From the NCBI RefSeq assembly GCF_963576675.1, contig NC_088917.1:72402610-72466609 (forward strand): a DNA stretch of 64,000 nt, given 5' to 3'. Below the pieces are notes generated by a model. That model was given only the letters and a program-made list of their open reading frames with translations, did no database searches and was not told the DNA's origin. The translations under genes and the position numbers were made by a program. Positions 13,800 to 25,590 of the stretch are shown here, one piece after another (position 1 is the stretch's first letter; every line of letters starts with the position of its first letter). This DNA is from Euphorbia lathyris (taxonomy: Eukaryota > Streptophyta > Magnoliopsida > Malpighiales > Euphorbiaceae).

Positions 13800-14262
13800 A
13801 CGAAGGCCGCTTGGACCACTTAGGCCTCGTCTAGGCGCTCGAAATCGAGAATCCGCCCCGATTTTCTACAATTAGTCCATCTAGGCGTTTTATTGACTCC
13901 TATGAGATTTTCAGTCAGGTGGGTTCCGTATAGGCCACCTCAACACCGCCTAGACCGTCTAGGTACCGCCTAAACGATAATGAACAAAAGCATTTTTAAT
14001 TAAGAATTTATTTTTTTGTTTTATTATAATTTTCTTTTAAGTTGTTTCAATGATATTGTTGTTGAAATGTTAATGTTTGCATAATTTTAAAGATATGTAT
14101 TGCAAATATACGTGTTTTTTTATATTAAATAATTTTATATTATTATTTTTAGACAGTATAATACATACTTTAATTGAATTTATACAATAATTTGTTGATT
14201 AATAAATAAAAAATATAAAAATACAAATCCGATTAATCTCCCACTAATCCCCAATTAATCAT
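13800..14262. repeat. Unclassified insertion with 'gcctag' motifs
   Basis: The block contains repeated gcctaggcg/gtctaggcg-like words (13826-13975) followed by an AT-rich tail. It sits inside the LINE and has no ORF. It resembles high-copy plant repeats, but I cannot assign a class. Confidence 0.35.
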
Positions 14263-14273
14263 CGAGGGCCCTA

Positions 14274-14362
14274 TCTCGTATCAACGCAAAAACTGTGGCG
14301 ACAACATGCTGTAGCGTTTTTTACAACCTTGCCGTCGCCCCAGCTTTTGCGTTGATACGAGA
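14274..14362. repeat. Long imperfect hairpin
   Basis: Arms of about 29 bases (tctcgtatcaacgcaaaa at the left, its inverse complement at 14345-14362, extended inward by ctg-ggcgac) enclose about 31 bases. It lies at the right edge of the block inserted in the LINE. Confidence 0.8.
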
Positions 14363-14708
14363 CTAACAATCTGTTGGTGAGGGACAGTGACTCGAATATG
14401 GTAGGTTATCGTCCCTGAAAAACTATGCTTCTTCCTTTGGCTGATAGCTCACGACATGATATTATCTAATGTGAACAAGGTCTCGCAGCAAGTGAGTATG
14501 TCTGACACATGTGGTTGGTTCCTGCTCTTTTGCAGGAGGATGATATGCATATTACTTGTGATTTTCGAGTTGTGAAGGAAGTGTAGAATCAGTTTGTTTC
14601 GGTCGACCTACAAATGAATTTCTACTCATTGGGACGGATTGAGTAGATTCAGGCAAACTTAGAGGTTACGGTTGATTGGGATGGCAATGCATGGTCGATG
14701 GTTTTTAT

Positions 14709-16043
14709 TGTTGGTCCCTTGTAAGGTTGCAAGTATAGTTCCAAGGGGGGGTTAGGAACTATTTAAACTTTTTTATAATTAGGGCAGACTTCTTTTTCTA
14801 AGGAAAAAGGTTTTAACAGCGGCGCTGAGTAAACAGCAAGATACTGGCTTAGTCAACTGGTGACTAGGTCAGTTTCTTAGCTTGAGTCAGGAGATAGCAC
14901 TTAGAGTCTATTCTGAGCTCAGATGTTCAACACGCACAACTCTACTTGACCTCTTTACTTGGTCAGTTTTTGGTTATTTTAAGCAAGCAATATATATAAG
15001 GAGTTAAAGGTAAGAAATACTTCACTCAGCAGATTTATCCAGGTTCGGCTTCTTCTAAGCCTACGTCCTGTCCCCGGAACACGTTCCGAGATTTCGAATC
15101 CTCTACTGAGCTCTTTAAAGGTAGAGCCTCAAACCTTTTACAATCTTAGCAACTGAGTATGACAAGAGTACCTTCCTCTATACCTCTACTCAATCCTAAT
15201 CTCTCGCTGAGTACTAAAACCGAGTACTCAGTCTCTCCTTTCTATCTCTAGAAATGATAAGTGTTTTGTCCTATACAAAGATTTGCTAAGACACTTTAGA
15301 CGATTGAAACAATCACTCTAGACTTTTACACAAATGTATGAATTGTAGTGTAAGATTTGCTTTGCTTCTTTGCTTGCAGAACTTGTGTAGAAATTTGGTC
15401 AGCGTAATGGCTTGATCAAGTTCTGTGTTGAGTGAAGCTTCTGATGGCACTATTTATAGAGACGTCTGGGCATCGGTCATTTCGAATTTCGAAATAACCG
15501 TTGGAGGGAAACGGCTACCTGTCGTTATCATCCTGACTTGCTCAGAGCTCTCGGCCAATCAGAATTGTGTATCTTCTGTCCTCGGTCAGCTCAGCAGACT
15601 GTCTCTCCTTTTATGGTAAAGTCAACTGGACAGCATACTGTGTCGTCTGAACTTTACCCGAAGGGGAAATACTTTGTCTGGAAGTTTTCCTTGGCCAGCT
15701 GCTGTCTTGTACGTTTGTCGAATCTACTCAGCAGCTTCATCTTGAAGTTGTTCCTGAAGGTCTTCTAGATCCTTCTTTTGCTGAGTTGCGTTTTGTTCAA
15801 AACGGCAACGTCTTGACAAACGCGGGCCGAGTTGTACTGAGTTGTTTGACTTGGGCCTTGACTTCCGTATTGAGCTTGGGCCTTTTAATTCTTGTGTCTT
15901 ATAAACAGTTTTAACTCAACATTGAACAAACACATTAGTAGAATAAATCAAAGCATTTAAACTTAGTGTGTTTAGAATATGTATTTTAATTATACTTAAA
16001 CAATTTTGTCAAATCAAAATTTATGTGGAAAGGTGTTTCAACA
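14709..16043 (-). repeat. 3' LTR of the copia element
   Basis: 1335 bp direct repeat of 24244-25590, nearly identical by eye. In element orientation it starts TGTTGAAACACC and ends GGGACCAACA. Confidence 0.93.
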
Positions 16044-16061
16044 AACTCTCCCATTTTGATG
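16044..16061 (-). other. Polypurine tract of the copia element
   Basis: Minus-strand catcaaaatgggagagtt directly upstream of the 3' LTR; the usual second-strand primer position and of the form typical for Sirevirus-like elements. Confidence 0.75.
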
Positions 16062-16581
16062 TTGGCAAAACTATTCAGCAAGGAACTCAGTATGAGCTCC
16101 CCCATGATAGTTGACCTTTTATAACTTGGCAAACTCCCCCGTAAGGGTTGAGCTACTGACTTAGTTTTACTCTAAACATTTAAGGTTTAATCGAGTAAGT
16201 CTAAGGTCAGTTTTCAGATAGGTCAGCTAATTCAACATATTCTATTTACTTGGTATTAAGCGGAAGGTTTAATCATATAGAGTGCGCTGAGTAATTTGTT
16301 GTTCAATGAGTTCTTAACAGTTAGTGTTTTATAAACACATAGGTCAATGTCAAACATGTTATCAGCATTTGATGTAGTCAATAAGATTTATAAGTATAAA
16401 GCATAGCTGATTTAATTGAAGATACATAATGACTCAGTACTTAGTAACATATATCATAACTCAAGAATAGGAATAAAAGATGCAGATATGATATATAGAT
16501 AGTAGTCAGTGTTTACACAACAAAACTAATAGATAAGGCATATAGATTACATCTGACTTAGTCTATACTGAGCTAGCCTAT
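16062..16581. other. Non-coding spacer between extra ORF and 3' LTR
   Basis: AT-rich, with many actgag/ctcagt words shared with the rest of the element. No gene seen. Confidence 0.5.
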
Positions 16582-19434
16582 CTATTTCTTTTTCTTGTGT
16601 TGAGACTGACTTCGCTCATGCTGAGCTCTAGCTGCTTTATCTTTCTCCCCCGTTTTGTCAGCATCAGGAGGAGGAAGTTTGAAAGCATCAGTTAAGACAG
16701 CTCGAGTCAGTTCTTTAGACAGCTCCTTAAGTTTGTCAGCGCTTTCATTGACGCCGTCAAAGATTGCAACTCCATCAGTTGATACCTCTGCGGGTATGTT
16801 GAGGTCAGCAGCACTGAGCATATTGACGCTAAATGCTTGAGCTTTGCCTTGCCAGATGAGAGCTTCAGTAAGACCAGCAAAGATTTGGTGAAAGGTCTTT
16901 AAAAGGGCTGTGTCGTAATACTGACGTTGAATATTATTATGACGAATGTGGTTGAAGGTTTGTTGTATGAGAGACTGCATCTCATTCTGCTTCATTGCGT
17001 TAGTATCCATCTCTTGCTTATTCAGATTAAGCTAGCGAATAGCCTCGCCAATTTGCTCTACTGAGCACTGATTGTAAGAAACCATTTGCTCGTTGGTCTT
17101 AAGTTGCTCGGTGTGAAGCTGAGCAAAAAGCATCTTTACTTCAGATGAGGTGGCATAGTCGGTGTGCACAGCTGACAATTTCTGAATTTGTTCTTGTAAA
17201 GAGTTCAAGTGTTGCACGGTTGTCAACTGAATCTTAGCCAGCTTGGCTATTGAATCCTGCTTAGCTTGCTGTGCTTGAAAAAATATGATGACGTTCAGCA
17301 AGTCCTTGAGTCCCTTAACTTCGTTGAGAAGCTGAGTGACCTGGGAGAGCTGAGTAGTCTCAATAGATAAAGACCCAGCAGCAGGAGGAGTGGAATGTTG
17401 AAGGTCTCTGATCAACGCTTGAACTGAGTCAATGAGCTTTTTTCCGGACTCAGTAGCATTCACATAGCTTTGAGAGCCTTCAGGGACATCAGTGTGACCG
17501 GAAGGAAGAGGAGTGAAAGGAGTTACCTGGTCAGTGACTGGAATAGCATTCTCAATCTGCACTTGAGTTTTAGGTATAGTTGATTGATCGGCAGAGAGTT
17601 GAGTTGGAGAAGTGGTAATCCGAATATTGTCTATGCTGACGGCAGAAGTGTGTGGAGTCAGCACCATGCTTGAAGAAATGGCATGAACAGTGATCGGCTC
17701 AACCTGACTGGTTGAGGTGGCGGAAGCATTTTGGTCGGCATGTTCCTGTTGAGAAGAAACAGAGGCTTGCTTTTCTAATGGCGCCGATGTAGTGAAAGTT
17801 GGTTGGCGTTTGAAGAATTTTAGCTTTACTGAGGAGGGGTCCTTGGTTGTCTTTGAGATGACAAAGTCAGGAAGAGTTGGTGGTGGAACAAAATCTTCAC
17901 TGACAGGCTTCTCACTGGCCTTAACTGACTTTCTTCTTCTACGAGGTGGAGTGACAGTTTGAGTAGGGTCTCCTGAGTGAGAAGGAGAAGATTCGTGTTG
18001 CTCATCAGCAGGTTGGTCAGTTTGCACTTGGACTTGATCAACATTGTGTTGGTCAAGTGCTTGCTCTTCTTCAGCATCCAACCCAGTATTGGCTTGCTCA
18101 GTTTCATGCTCACTGGCTGTCTTCTCGGATTCCTCAGCGTCATCCTGACCACTGGCTTCTTCTTCTTCTTCATCGGTACTATCACCATCAAGTTCTTCCT
18201 CAACTTGTGAGATGAAGTGATCATCCAGTTGGACCTCATGTTCTTCGGACTCAGCTACACCTCCTTGACATTGGGTGAAGTGAGAGTCACCCGGTACAAT
18301 GAAGTCAGTAGGTATGGCGTTGAGGGGAGTCAGTGTAGAAGGTTTCTGCTTCTTCTGAGGTTGCTCAGCAGTTTCCTCAGTTCCAGGCTCACCTTGCCTG
18401 CTTCGTTTCTCAACTGACTTACCAGCTGACTTCTGCCTTTTTGCTGGAGACTCAATATTTTTGGAAGGAGTCTCAGCAGTTTTCCTTTTGCGGGAAGCTG
18501 GGGCCTTAGTCCTTCGCCCTTTCTTTGGCTCAGCAGTTCCCTCAGCTTGTCCAGCAGCAGCAGCTTTACCTTTCTTCAAAGGCTGTCCAAACTTTAATGC
18601 TCTCAGCGAGGCAGCTGTGATCTCAGTTCCTCGAGTCTTCTTCTCACCTTCGAGATCAACTTTATAGTCGATGAGGATTCTTGTGATGATTGATCCTAGC
18701 CTCAGCGTACCAGTACTTCGAAGGAAACCATCAACAAGAAAGATTGGCATATTGATGGGAGTGTACGTCAGCATATGCCATATAAAGCATTGCTCGAAAT
18801 TTGTTGCTGATGTAGTGCAGTTGATCTTTGGGTAGATGAAGTAGGTCAGCAAGTAATGAGCCATCTTCTGGTGCTGACCCATGGATGAAGCTGAGACTTC
18901 TCCTGAGTGGCCCTCAGGTTTGCAGAAGTTTTGTTCATACCCAGTGCCATCCTGATCTCCAGATCTTCTCAGCCTTGCTCCCTCAGTTTTTAATTTGAGA
19001 AGATTGCCTAAGTAGAGAGGGTTGATGAAGATGGTTTTCTCTTTCACCACTGTGCACAGATAGTCAGTGTTGTCATTTACAACTTTGAGGTTGTGGTAAA
19101 ACTCCCTTACCAGGTCAGGATAGGTTTCATCCCTAACCGAAAACAGCTCCGTCCAGCCATTTTGTGAAATCCACTCGCAGAAGGGTTATTCGTTTTGTAC
19201 GAAGTTTTCTGATACCCATCTTGAGGGCTCAACTTTCCATTCACGGACGTTCTCAAAGACCTTAGAGTAGGTCCTAAATTTTACGGGTTTTCCCTGACCA
19301 GAGGTTTGGCCAGCTTTTCCTTTGCTCGACGAGGTTATTTTGGTAGGTTCCGGCACAGAGGTTTGCCTGGAAGTGTCATCGGAGCTGGGTTTAGAGTGGC
19401 CAGCACCGGAGATGTTGTGGGAAACCTTAGTCAT
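16582..19434 (-). pseudogene. Extra ORF of the copia element (downstream of pol), two in-frame stops
   Basis: One frame of 951 codons starting at ATG 19434, broken by TAA at 19186-19188 and TAG at 17032-17034; on both sides of each stop the frame stays open. N-terminal 60 residues are polar. Next, about residues 85-260, comes a conserved globular region (WISQNGWTELFSVRDETYPD, YLLTYFIYPKINCTTSATNF, FLRSTGTLRLGSIITRILID) that I recognise as the 'putative plant transposon protein' type. Then a lysine-rich basic stretch, an acidic run (STDEEEEEASGQDDAEESE), a Ser/Thr/Gln-rich middle, a probable coiled coil near the first two thirds' end, and a C-terminal tail ending HKKKK. No signal peptide or membrane segment is evident, so an envelope role, sometimes given to such Sirevirus ORFs, is not supported here. 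Same strand as pol, 465 bp after it. Function unknown. Confidence 0.8.
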
Positions 19435-19898
19435 TGTTGAGGATGGGAAAGCTTAGAGGGATTTTGAGAGAGAAGGAATTTCTTAGCCAGAGTATTCGAT
19501 AAGCGTAAAGAATAAAAATGGGGAATTACCCATTATTTATAGAGGTGAGAAATGGATCTTATCGAATCCATGTGTCAGTTTTCCCTCGGGATTGTGAACC
19601 GACAATAATCCTGGCATTTATGACACATACGGCGTATACATCATTCTAGGGCTATACGCGTGCTTTTGCAATGATGCTAACGGATATAACACTCAGCGTT
19701 TAGAATACTAATCGTTTGATATTCTGAGTGGTCAGTATTGCATAAAGGGATGATTTCTAAGTTTAAGTTTAAACTAATTTACTCAGTGTGCAAGTTTACT
19801 CAGTATTTGCTGTTTAATTTGTTTCAATGAGTACACAGCAAAGACAATCATTCATCATAGGAATTCACTCAGCATTCATATTCATTTAGCACAGGAAT
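19435..19898. other. Spacer between pol and the extra ORF of the copia element
   Basis: No ORF on the element strand; AT-rich. It could contain a promoter or splice acceptor for the extra ORF, but no element stands out. Confidence 0.4.
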
Positions 19899-22800
19899 TT
19901 ACTGAAGAGGATTAAACATACCAATTGCTTCTCTCAGTATGCTGAACTGCTCACGGGCCAGTGGCTTCGTGAAGATATCCACAAGCTGTTCGTCCGTTGG
20001 GACAAAGGTCAGCTTGATCTCACCCTTGAGTACATGGTCTCTAATGAAGTGATGTCTGATGCTGACATGCTTCATTCTGCTGTGTTGAATTGGGTTCTTT
20101 GAAAGATCAATTGCACTTTTGTTGTCATATTTGACTTCAATTGTCTTCGTTTGAACACCATAGTCTTCAAGCATTTGCTTAATCCATAGGACTTGAGCAA
20201 CACAGTGACCAGCAGCAATGTACTCAGCTTCAGTGGTAGACAAGGCTACTGACGCCTGCTTTTTGCTGAACCAGGATACAAGACAGCTTCCTAAGAAGTG
20301 ACATCCTCCAGATGTGCTTTTACGTTCCAGCTTATCCCGTCCATAGTCAGCGTCAGTGTATCCGATGAGTGTAAAATCATGAGTATTTGGATACCATAAA
20401 CCTGCGTTCACTGAGCTTTGCAAATATCTAAGGATTCTTTTTACAGCAATGTAATGAGATTCCTTAGGGTTAGATTGATATCTAGCACAGTAGCATACTG
20501 AAAACTGAATGTCCGGTCTACTGGCTGTTAAGTAAAGTAGAGAGCCTATCATACCTCGATATAATTTGCTGTCTACTGACTTACCATTCTCGTCAGCGCA
20601 GAGGACAGTGTCAGTGCCCATAGGAGTGGATATTGGCTTGCAATTTTCCAAATCATATTTCTTTATATCTCCTTGGCATATTTGGCTTGACTGATAAAGA
20701 TGCCATTCTTTCCTTGTTTAATTTGAAGACCGAGGAAGAAGTTGAGTTCTCCCATCATGGACATTTCAAACTCAGTCTGTATTTGTTTGCTAAACTCCTT
20801 GCACATTGATTCGTTAGTTGCACCAAATATTATATCATCAACATAAATTTGGGCCAGCATGGTATCTTTACCCTTTCTCTTAATGAATAAGGTTGTATCA
20901 GCTTTGCCCCTGACGTAATTTCTAGTCAGCAGGAAACTGGTCAGCTTCTCATACCAAGCACGTGGTGCTTGTTTAAGGCCGTACAGAGCCTTTTTGAGTT
21001 TATAAACATGGTTAGGGAACTTATGGTCCTCAAAACCTGGAGGTTGATTAACATAAACCTCCTCGTTTATAACTCCATTAAGAAATGCACTTTTGACATC
21101 CATTTGGAATAATTTAAAGTTCATGTAAGATGCATATGCACATAGAATTCTAATTGCCTCTAGCCTTGCCACTGGGGCAAAGGTCTCACCGTAGTCAATA
21201 CCTTCTTTCTGACTGTAGCCCTGAGCTACAAGCCTTGCTTTGTTCCTGACTACATTCCCTTGTTCATCCATCTTGTTCCTGAAGACCCATCTTGTTCCGA
21301 TGGTCTTTTGACTCTTTGGATGAGGCACTAGCTCCCATACATCGTTTCTTCTGAATTGATCGAGCTCCTCTTGCATTGCGTTCATCCAAAATTCATCATA
21401 CTCAGCTTCAGCGAAATTCTTCGGTTCTTGAACTGAGACGAAAGCAACATTGCTGAGGTACTTCCTGAGTTGATTCCTCGTCATCAGGGTATTCCCAGTA
21501 GAATCAAGGATTGCACTTTCTGAGTGCCCTCTTGGGATCCTTATCTCTTTAGGTAGATTCATGTCTTGTGCTGTCTGTGTTTCAACAATCTCTGCAGAAG
21601 TAGATGGGTCAGTAAAAGTAATCTTAGGTTCACTCTTACTCTTGGTCAGCCTTTTTATGAATGACTCAGTAGCTGGTTCTTGGTCAGCAGTGGTTACTGA
21701 GTGTGGATCATCTTCGGTCAGCGGCTGGTATCTACCTGCAGGGTTAGTTTTGTCGAACTCTACATGTACTGACTCTTCTAAAACTTGAGTTCGCTTATTA
21801 AAAACTCTGTATGCTTTGCTGTTTGTTGAGTAGCCCAAAAAGATAGCCTCATCAGCTTTTGAATCAAACTTTGCTAAGCTATCTTTGGTATTTAAAATAA
21901 AACATCTACAGCCAAAGGCACGAAAGTATCCAATATTGGGCTTTCGTCCTTTCCAAAGTTCATAGGGGGTTTTCTTGAGTATAGGTCTAACTAGAGCCCT
22001 ATTAAGAATATAGCACGCTGTGTTAACAGCCTCTCCCCAAAAATACTTTGGAAGCCTATGCTCATCCAGCATTGTCCTGGCTATTTCAACCAGAGTTCTG
22101 TTCTTCCTTTCTACAACCCCATTTTGCTGAGGTGTTCTAGGAGCAGAAAAATTGTGGTCAATGCCGCTGGCTTCACAGAATTCAATAACCTTTTGGTTTT
22201 TGAATTCTCCACCATTATCGCTACGGATGTGAGCTAGTTTTAGGTCTTTTTCATTTTCAATTTTTCTAACCAAATTTGAAAATGTCTCAAAGGTTTCATC
22301 CTTGCTGGTCAGCAAGATGACCCACGTATACCGAGAGAAGTCATCTACAATGACCAAGGAAAATCTTCTTTCACCCAGACTCAGCGGCTGGACTGGACCG
22401 AAGAGATCCAAGTGTAGTAACTCTAACGGATGCTTAGTTGAGATAATATTTTTGCTATGAAAAGATTGTTTGGTTTGTTTTCCAGCTTGGCAAGCGTGGC
22501 ATAATTGATCTTTTTCAAATTTAAGTTCAGGCAGTCCCTTAACCAATTGCTTTCTTGCTAGTTTGGCCAGGAGGTCCATGCTTACATGACCAAGTCTCCT
22601 GTGCCATAGCCAGGAATTCTCTTCCTTTGATACTAAGCACACAGTTTTTGAAAACTTTTTCTCTAAGTCTAGCATAAAGACATTATCTATTCGAGGGGCA
22701 GTTAATATTAACTCATTTGTTTTACCCTCGTATATTTTACATCCAGTAGCATCAAATATAACTTTTCTCCCATTGTCACATAGCTGAGCTACGCTGAGTA

Positions 22801-23185
22801 AGTTATATTTGAGTCCGCTGACTAGGGAGACAGATTCAATAGTAGGATTACCTCTGATGGTTCCTGACCCTACTATCTTACCCTTCTTGTTGTCTCCAAA
22901 ACTTACGCTCCCTCCTCGTTTACGCTCAAACGTGATGAACTGAGTTTCATCACCCGTCATATGCCTTGAGCATGCGCTGTCAATATACCACATCTTTGAC
23001 TTCTCAGCACATCTCAGGCTTACCTCATTTGATTGCTCCTCGTCATCTGATGCGACGGATAGGTCAGCATGCTCAGAGACGCATGGCTCAGCAAGTTCGT
23101 CAACCATGAAGCATATCTTCGCTGACTCGGTGGCCTCAGTTTCTGTGGATAAAGACTCATCACTGTCACTCCATGTAGCCACCAT
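19899..23185 (-). pseudogene. Copia pol: protease, integrase, reverse transcriptase, RNase H (one frameshift)
   Basis: From about 23185 an 840-codon frame runs to a TAA at 20663-20665; the RNase H part continues in another frame, 19899-20651. The change is a one-base length difference near 20665. Domains in order: aspartic protease ([13 protein letters not shown], catalytic D at residue 69, DSA instead of the common DSG), integrase zinc finger (LWHRRLGH ... CHAC) and core with D (HLDLFGPV), D ([10 protein letters not shown]) and E ([11 protein letters not shown]), reverse transcriptase ([33 protein letters not shown]), then RNase H (YTDADYGRDK, TTEAEYIAAG, KYDNKSAI). Order integrase before RT defines copia. 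The gag zinc knuckle lies in this frame just upstream. Apart from the frameshift all catalytic motifs are visible. Confidence 0.92.
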
Positions 23186-23187
23186 TG

Positions 23188-24181
23188 CCTTTTTTCCACT
23201 CTTCTTGTCCTTCCTCAGTGTGGGGCAGCTTGACTTAATATGGCCGGTTTGATGGCACTCAAAGCATGTAATGGGCTTTGAGCTGTCCTTTTTGTATTTG
23301 CTGTCGCTTGAGTCAACTTTATACTTATCAAACTTTCTGTAAGGCTTCTTAGAGTATTTGTCATTTTCCTGAATAGCCTTTTCATCTTCCTTGTGAACAT
23401 AGCCATCTCCCCATCATCAGTTGAGCTCCCGTCAGTGGAGTCAGCTTTCATGACAAGGGATTTCTACTTCTTGTCTTCAGATTTTTCCTTCACCTCGAAG
23501 TTTTTCATAGATATCTCATGGGTCAGCAATGAACCGATGAGTTCGTCATATTTGTAGGTGGTTAAATCCTGAGCTTCCTCAACTGCTGTCTTCTTTGTTT
23601 GCCAATCTTTAGGAAGACTCCTGAGTATCTTTTTGACTTGTTCTTCCTCAGTGAAGATTTTCAAGTCTCTTGAGCTCATTAATGATGTTGGTAAACCTTG
23701 AATTCATGTCTGAAATGCCCTCATCATTGTTCATCTCGAACAGCTCGTACAGTCTCATCTGCTGATTCACCTTGGACTCCTTTACTTTATTGGTTCCCTC
23801 GTAGGTGACTTCCAGCTTTTTCCAGATCTCTTGTGCCGACTCACAACCTGAGATTTTATTATATTCTGCAGCATCGAGCGCACAGTGAAGCATATTGATA
23901 GCCGAAGCATGGTTTTGGAGCTTCTTAAGATCATCCTCTGTCCATTTGGCCTCAGCTTTTACAACTGTTTGGCCAGCCACAACTTCGACAGGTACAAATG
24001 GGCCTTGGACTATAGATAGCCAGGCACTCATGTTTGTAGCCTGAATGAAATTTTTCATCCTATTCTTCCAGAAGATATAGTTTGACCCGAAGAATAGGGG
24101 AGGCCTAGTAATGGACAGCCCCTCAGGCAATATCTGAGTTGTTTGGTTTCCAGTGAGAAACCGAGTGCTGTTTTCGCCCAT
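23188..24181 (-). pseudogene. Copia gag, broken by two frameshifts and a stop
   Basis: Starts at ATG 24181, 49 bases after the primer-binding site. The first 177 codons carry the gag capsid region of copia elements (PPLFFGSNYIFWKNRMKNFI, SAQEIWKKLEVTYEGTNKVK). A frameshift near 23670 leads into FTEEEQVKKILRSLPKDWQT; a TAG lies at 23464-23466; a second frameshift near 23395 leads to the CCHC zinc knuckle [14 protein letters not shown] (about 23220-23262), in frame with pol. Functions as capsid/nucleocapsid in intact elements. Confidence 0.85.
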
Positions 24182-24229
24182 GGTAGGGATCAGCTCAAGG
24201 TTGTTAGACCTTTTACAGTGAGCTTTTAA

Positions 24230-24241
24230 GCTCTGATACCA
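24230..24241 (-). other. Primer-binding site of the copia element
   Basis: Minus strand TGGTATCAGAGC, complementary to the 3' end of initiator Met-tRNA, two bases inside the 5' LTR. It starts reverse transcription. Confidence 0.93.
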
Positions 24242-24243
24242 CT

Positions 24244-25590
24244 TATTGGTCCCTTGTAAGGTTGCAAGTATAGTTCCAATGGGGGGTTAGGAACTATTTA
24301 AACTTTTTTGCAATTAGGGCAGACTTCTTTTTCTAAGGAAAAAGGTTTTAACAGCGACGCTGAGTAAACAGCAAGATACTGGCTTAGTCAACTGGTGACT
24401 AGGTCATTTTCTTAGCTTGAGTCAGGAGATAGCACTTAGAGTCTATTCCTGAGCTCAGATGTTCAACGCGCACAACTCTACTTGACCTCTTTACTTGGTC
24501 AGTTTTTGGTTATTTTAAGCAAACAATATATATAAGGAGTTAAAGGTAAGAAATACTTCACTCAGCAGATTTATCCAGGTCCGGCTTCTTCTAAGCCTAC
24601 GTCCTGTCCCCGGAACACGTTCCGAGATTTCGAATCCTCTACTGAGCTCTTTAAAGGTAGAGCCTCAAACCTTTTACAATCTTAGCAACTGAGTATGACA
24701 AGAGTACGACAAGAGTACCTTCCTCTATACCTCTACTCAATCCTAATCTCTCGCTGAGTACTAAAACCGAGTACTCAGTCTCTCCTTTCTATCTCTAGAA
24801 ATGATAAGTGTTTTGTCCTATACAAAGATTTGCTAAGACACTTTAGACGATTGAAACAATCACTCTAGACTTTTACACAAATGTATGAATTGTAGTGTAA
24901 GATTTGCTTTGCTTCTTTGCTTGCAGAACTTGTGTAGAAATTTGGTCAGCGTAATGGCTTGATCAAGTTCTGTGTTGAGTGAAGCTTCTGATGGCACTAT
25001 TTATAGAGACGTCCGGGCATCGGTCATTTCGAATTTCGAAATAACCGTTGGAGGGAAACGGCTACCTGTCGTTGTCATCCTGACTTGTTCAGAGCTCTCG
25101 GCCAATCAGAATTGTGTATCTTCTGTCCTCGGTCAGCTCAGCAGACTGTCTCTCCTTTTATGGTAAAGTCAACTGGACAGCATACTGTGTCGTCTGAACT
25201 TTACCCGAAGGGGAAATACTTTGTCTGGAAGTTTTCCTTGGCCAGCTGCTGTCTTGTACGTTTGTCGAATCTACTCAGCATCTTCATCTTGAAGTTGTTC
25301 CCGAAGGTCTTCTAGATCCTTCTTTTGCTGAGTTGCGTTTTGTTCAAAACGGCAACGTCTTGACAAACGCGGGCCGAGTTGTACTGAGTTTTTTGACTTG
25401 GGCCTTGACTTCCGTATTGAGCTTGGGCCTTTTAATTCTTGTGTCTTATAAACAGTTTTAACTCAACATTGAACAAACACATTAGTAGAATAAATCAAAG
25501 CATTTAAACTTAGTGTGTTTAGAATATGTATTTTAATTATACTTAAACAATTTTGTCAAATCAAAATTTATGTGGAAAGGTGTTTCAACA
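24244..25590 (-). repeat. 5' LTR of the copia element
   Basis: 1347 bp, nearly identical to 14709-16043. It is longer mainly because of an 11-base tandem duplication (gacaagagtac twice) at about 24697-24718. A promoter is expected here on the minus strand. Confidence 0.93.

Larger units (their letters stand above)
13330..14708 (+). pseudogene. Second LINE, left part (ORF2 C-terminal region)
   Basis: Plus-strand translation shows the linker after RT (ILKGAVLLKYGLGKVVHNGN then RFWADTLVEETLFF, about 13.47-13.58 kb) and later RRVVKEV-like and DWDGNAWSMVF sequence (14.56-14.71 kb) leading into RNase H. A foreign block of about 570 bp (13.80-14.37 kb) interrupts it. It breaks at 14708 where the copia element is inserted and resumes at 25591. 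Several stops; inactive. Confidence 0.7.
14709..25590 (-). mobile_element. Sirevirus-like Ty1/copia LTR retrotransposon
   Basis: Complete element of 10,882 bp. LTRs of about 1.34 kb (14709-16043, 24244-25590) begin TGTTG and end CAACA on the plus strand; the inner edge of the right copy has TATTG. Flanks tttat/tttac form a 5 bp target duplication with one mismatch. In minus orientation: PBS complementary to initiator Met-tRNA, gag, protease-integrase-RT-RNase H in copia order, a long extra ORF, a polypurine tract, 3' LTR. Length, Met PBS, the tract catcaaaatgggagagtt and the extra ORF after pol fit the Sirevirus genus of plant copia elements. It split a LINE. gag has two frameshifts and a stop, pol one frameshift, the extra ORF two stops, so it is probably not autonomous, although LTR similarity indicates a fairly recent insertion. 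Confidence 0.93.

Noticed and set aside
15425..15768. Small plus-strand ORFs repeated at 24972-25315
   Set aside because: They lie inside the two LTRs, antisense to the element, and are too short and unconserved in length to call genes.
16582..19434. Envelope gene in the copia element
   Set aside because: No signal peptide, transmembrane segment or cysteine pattern; position alone is not enough.
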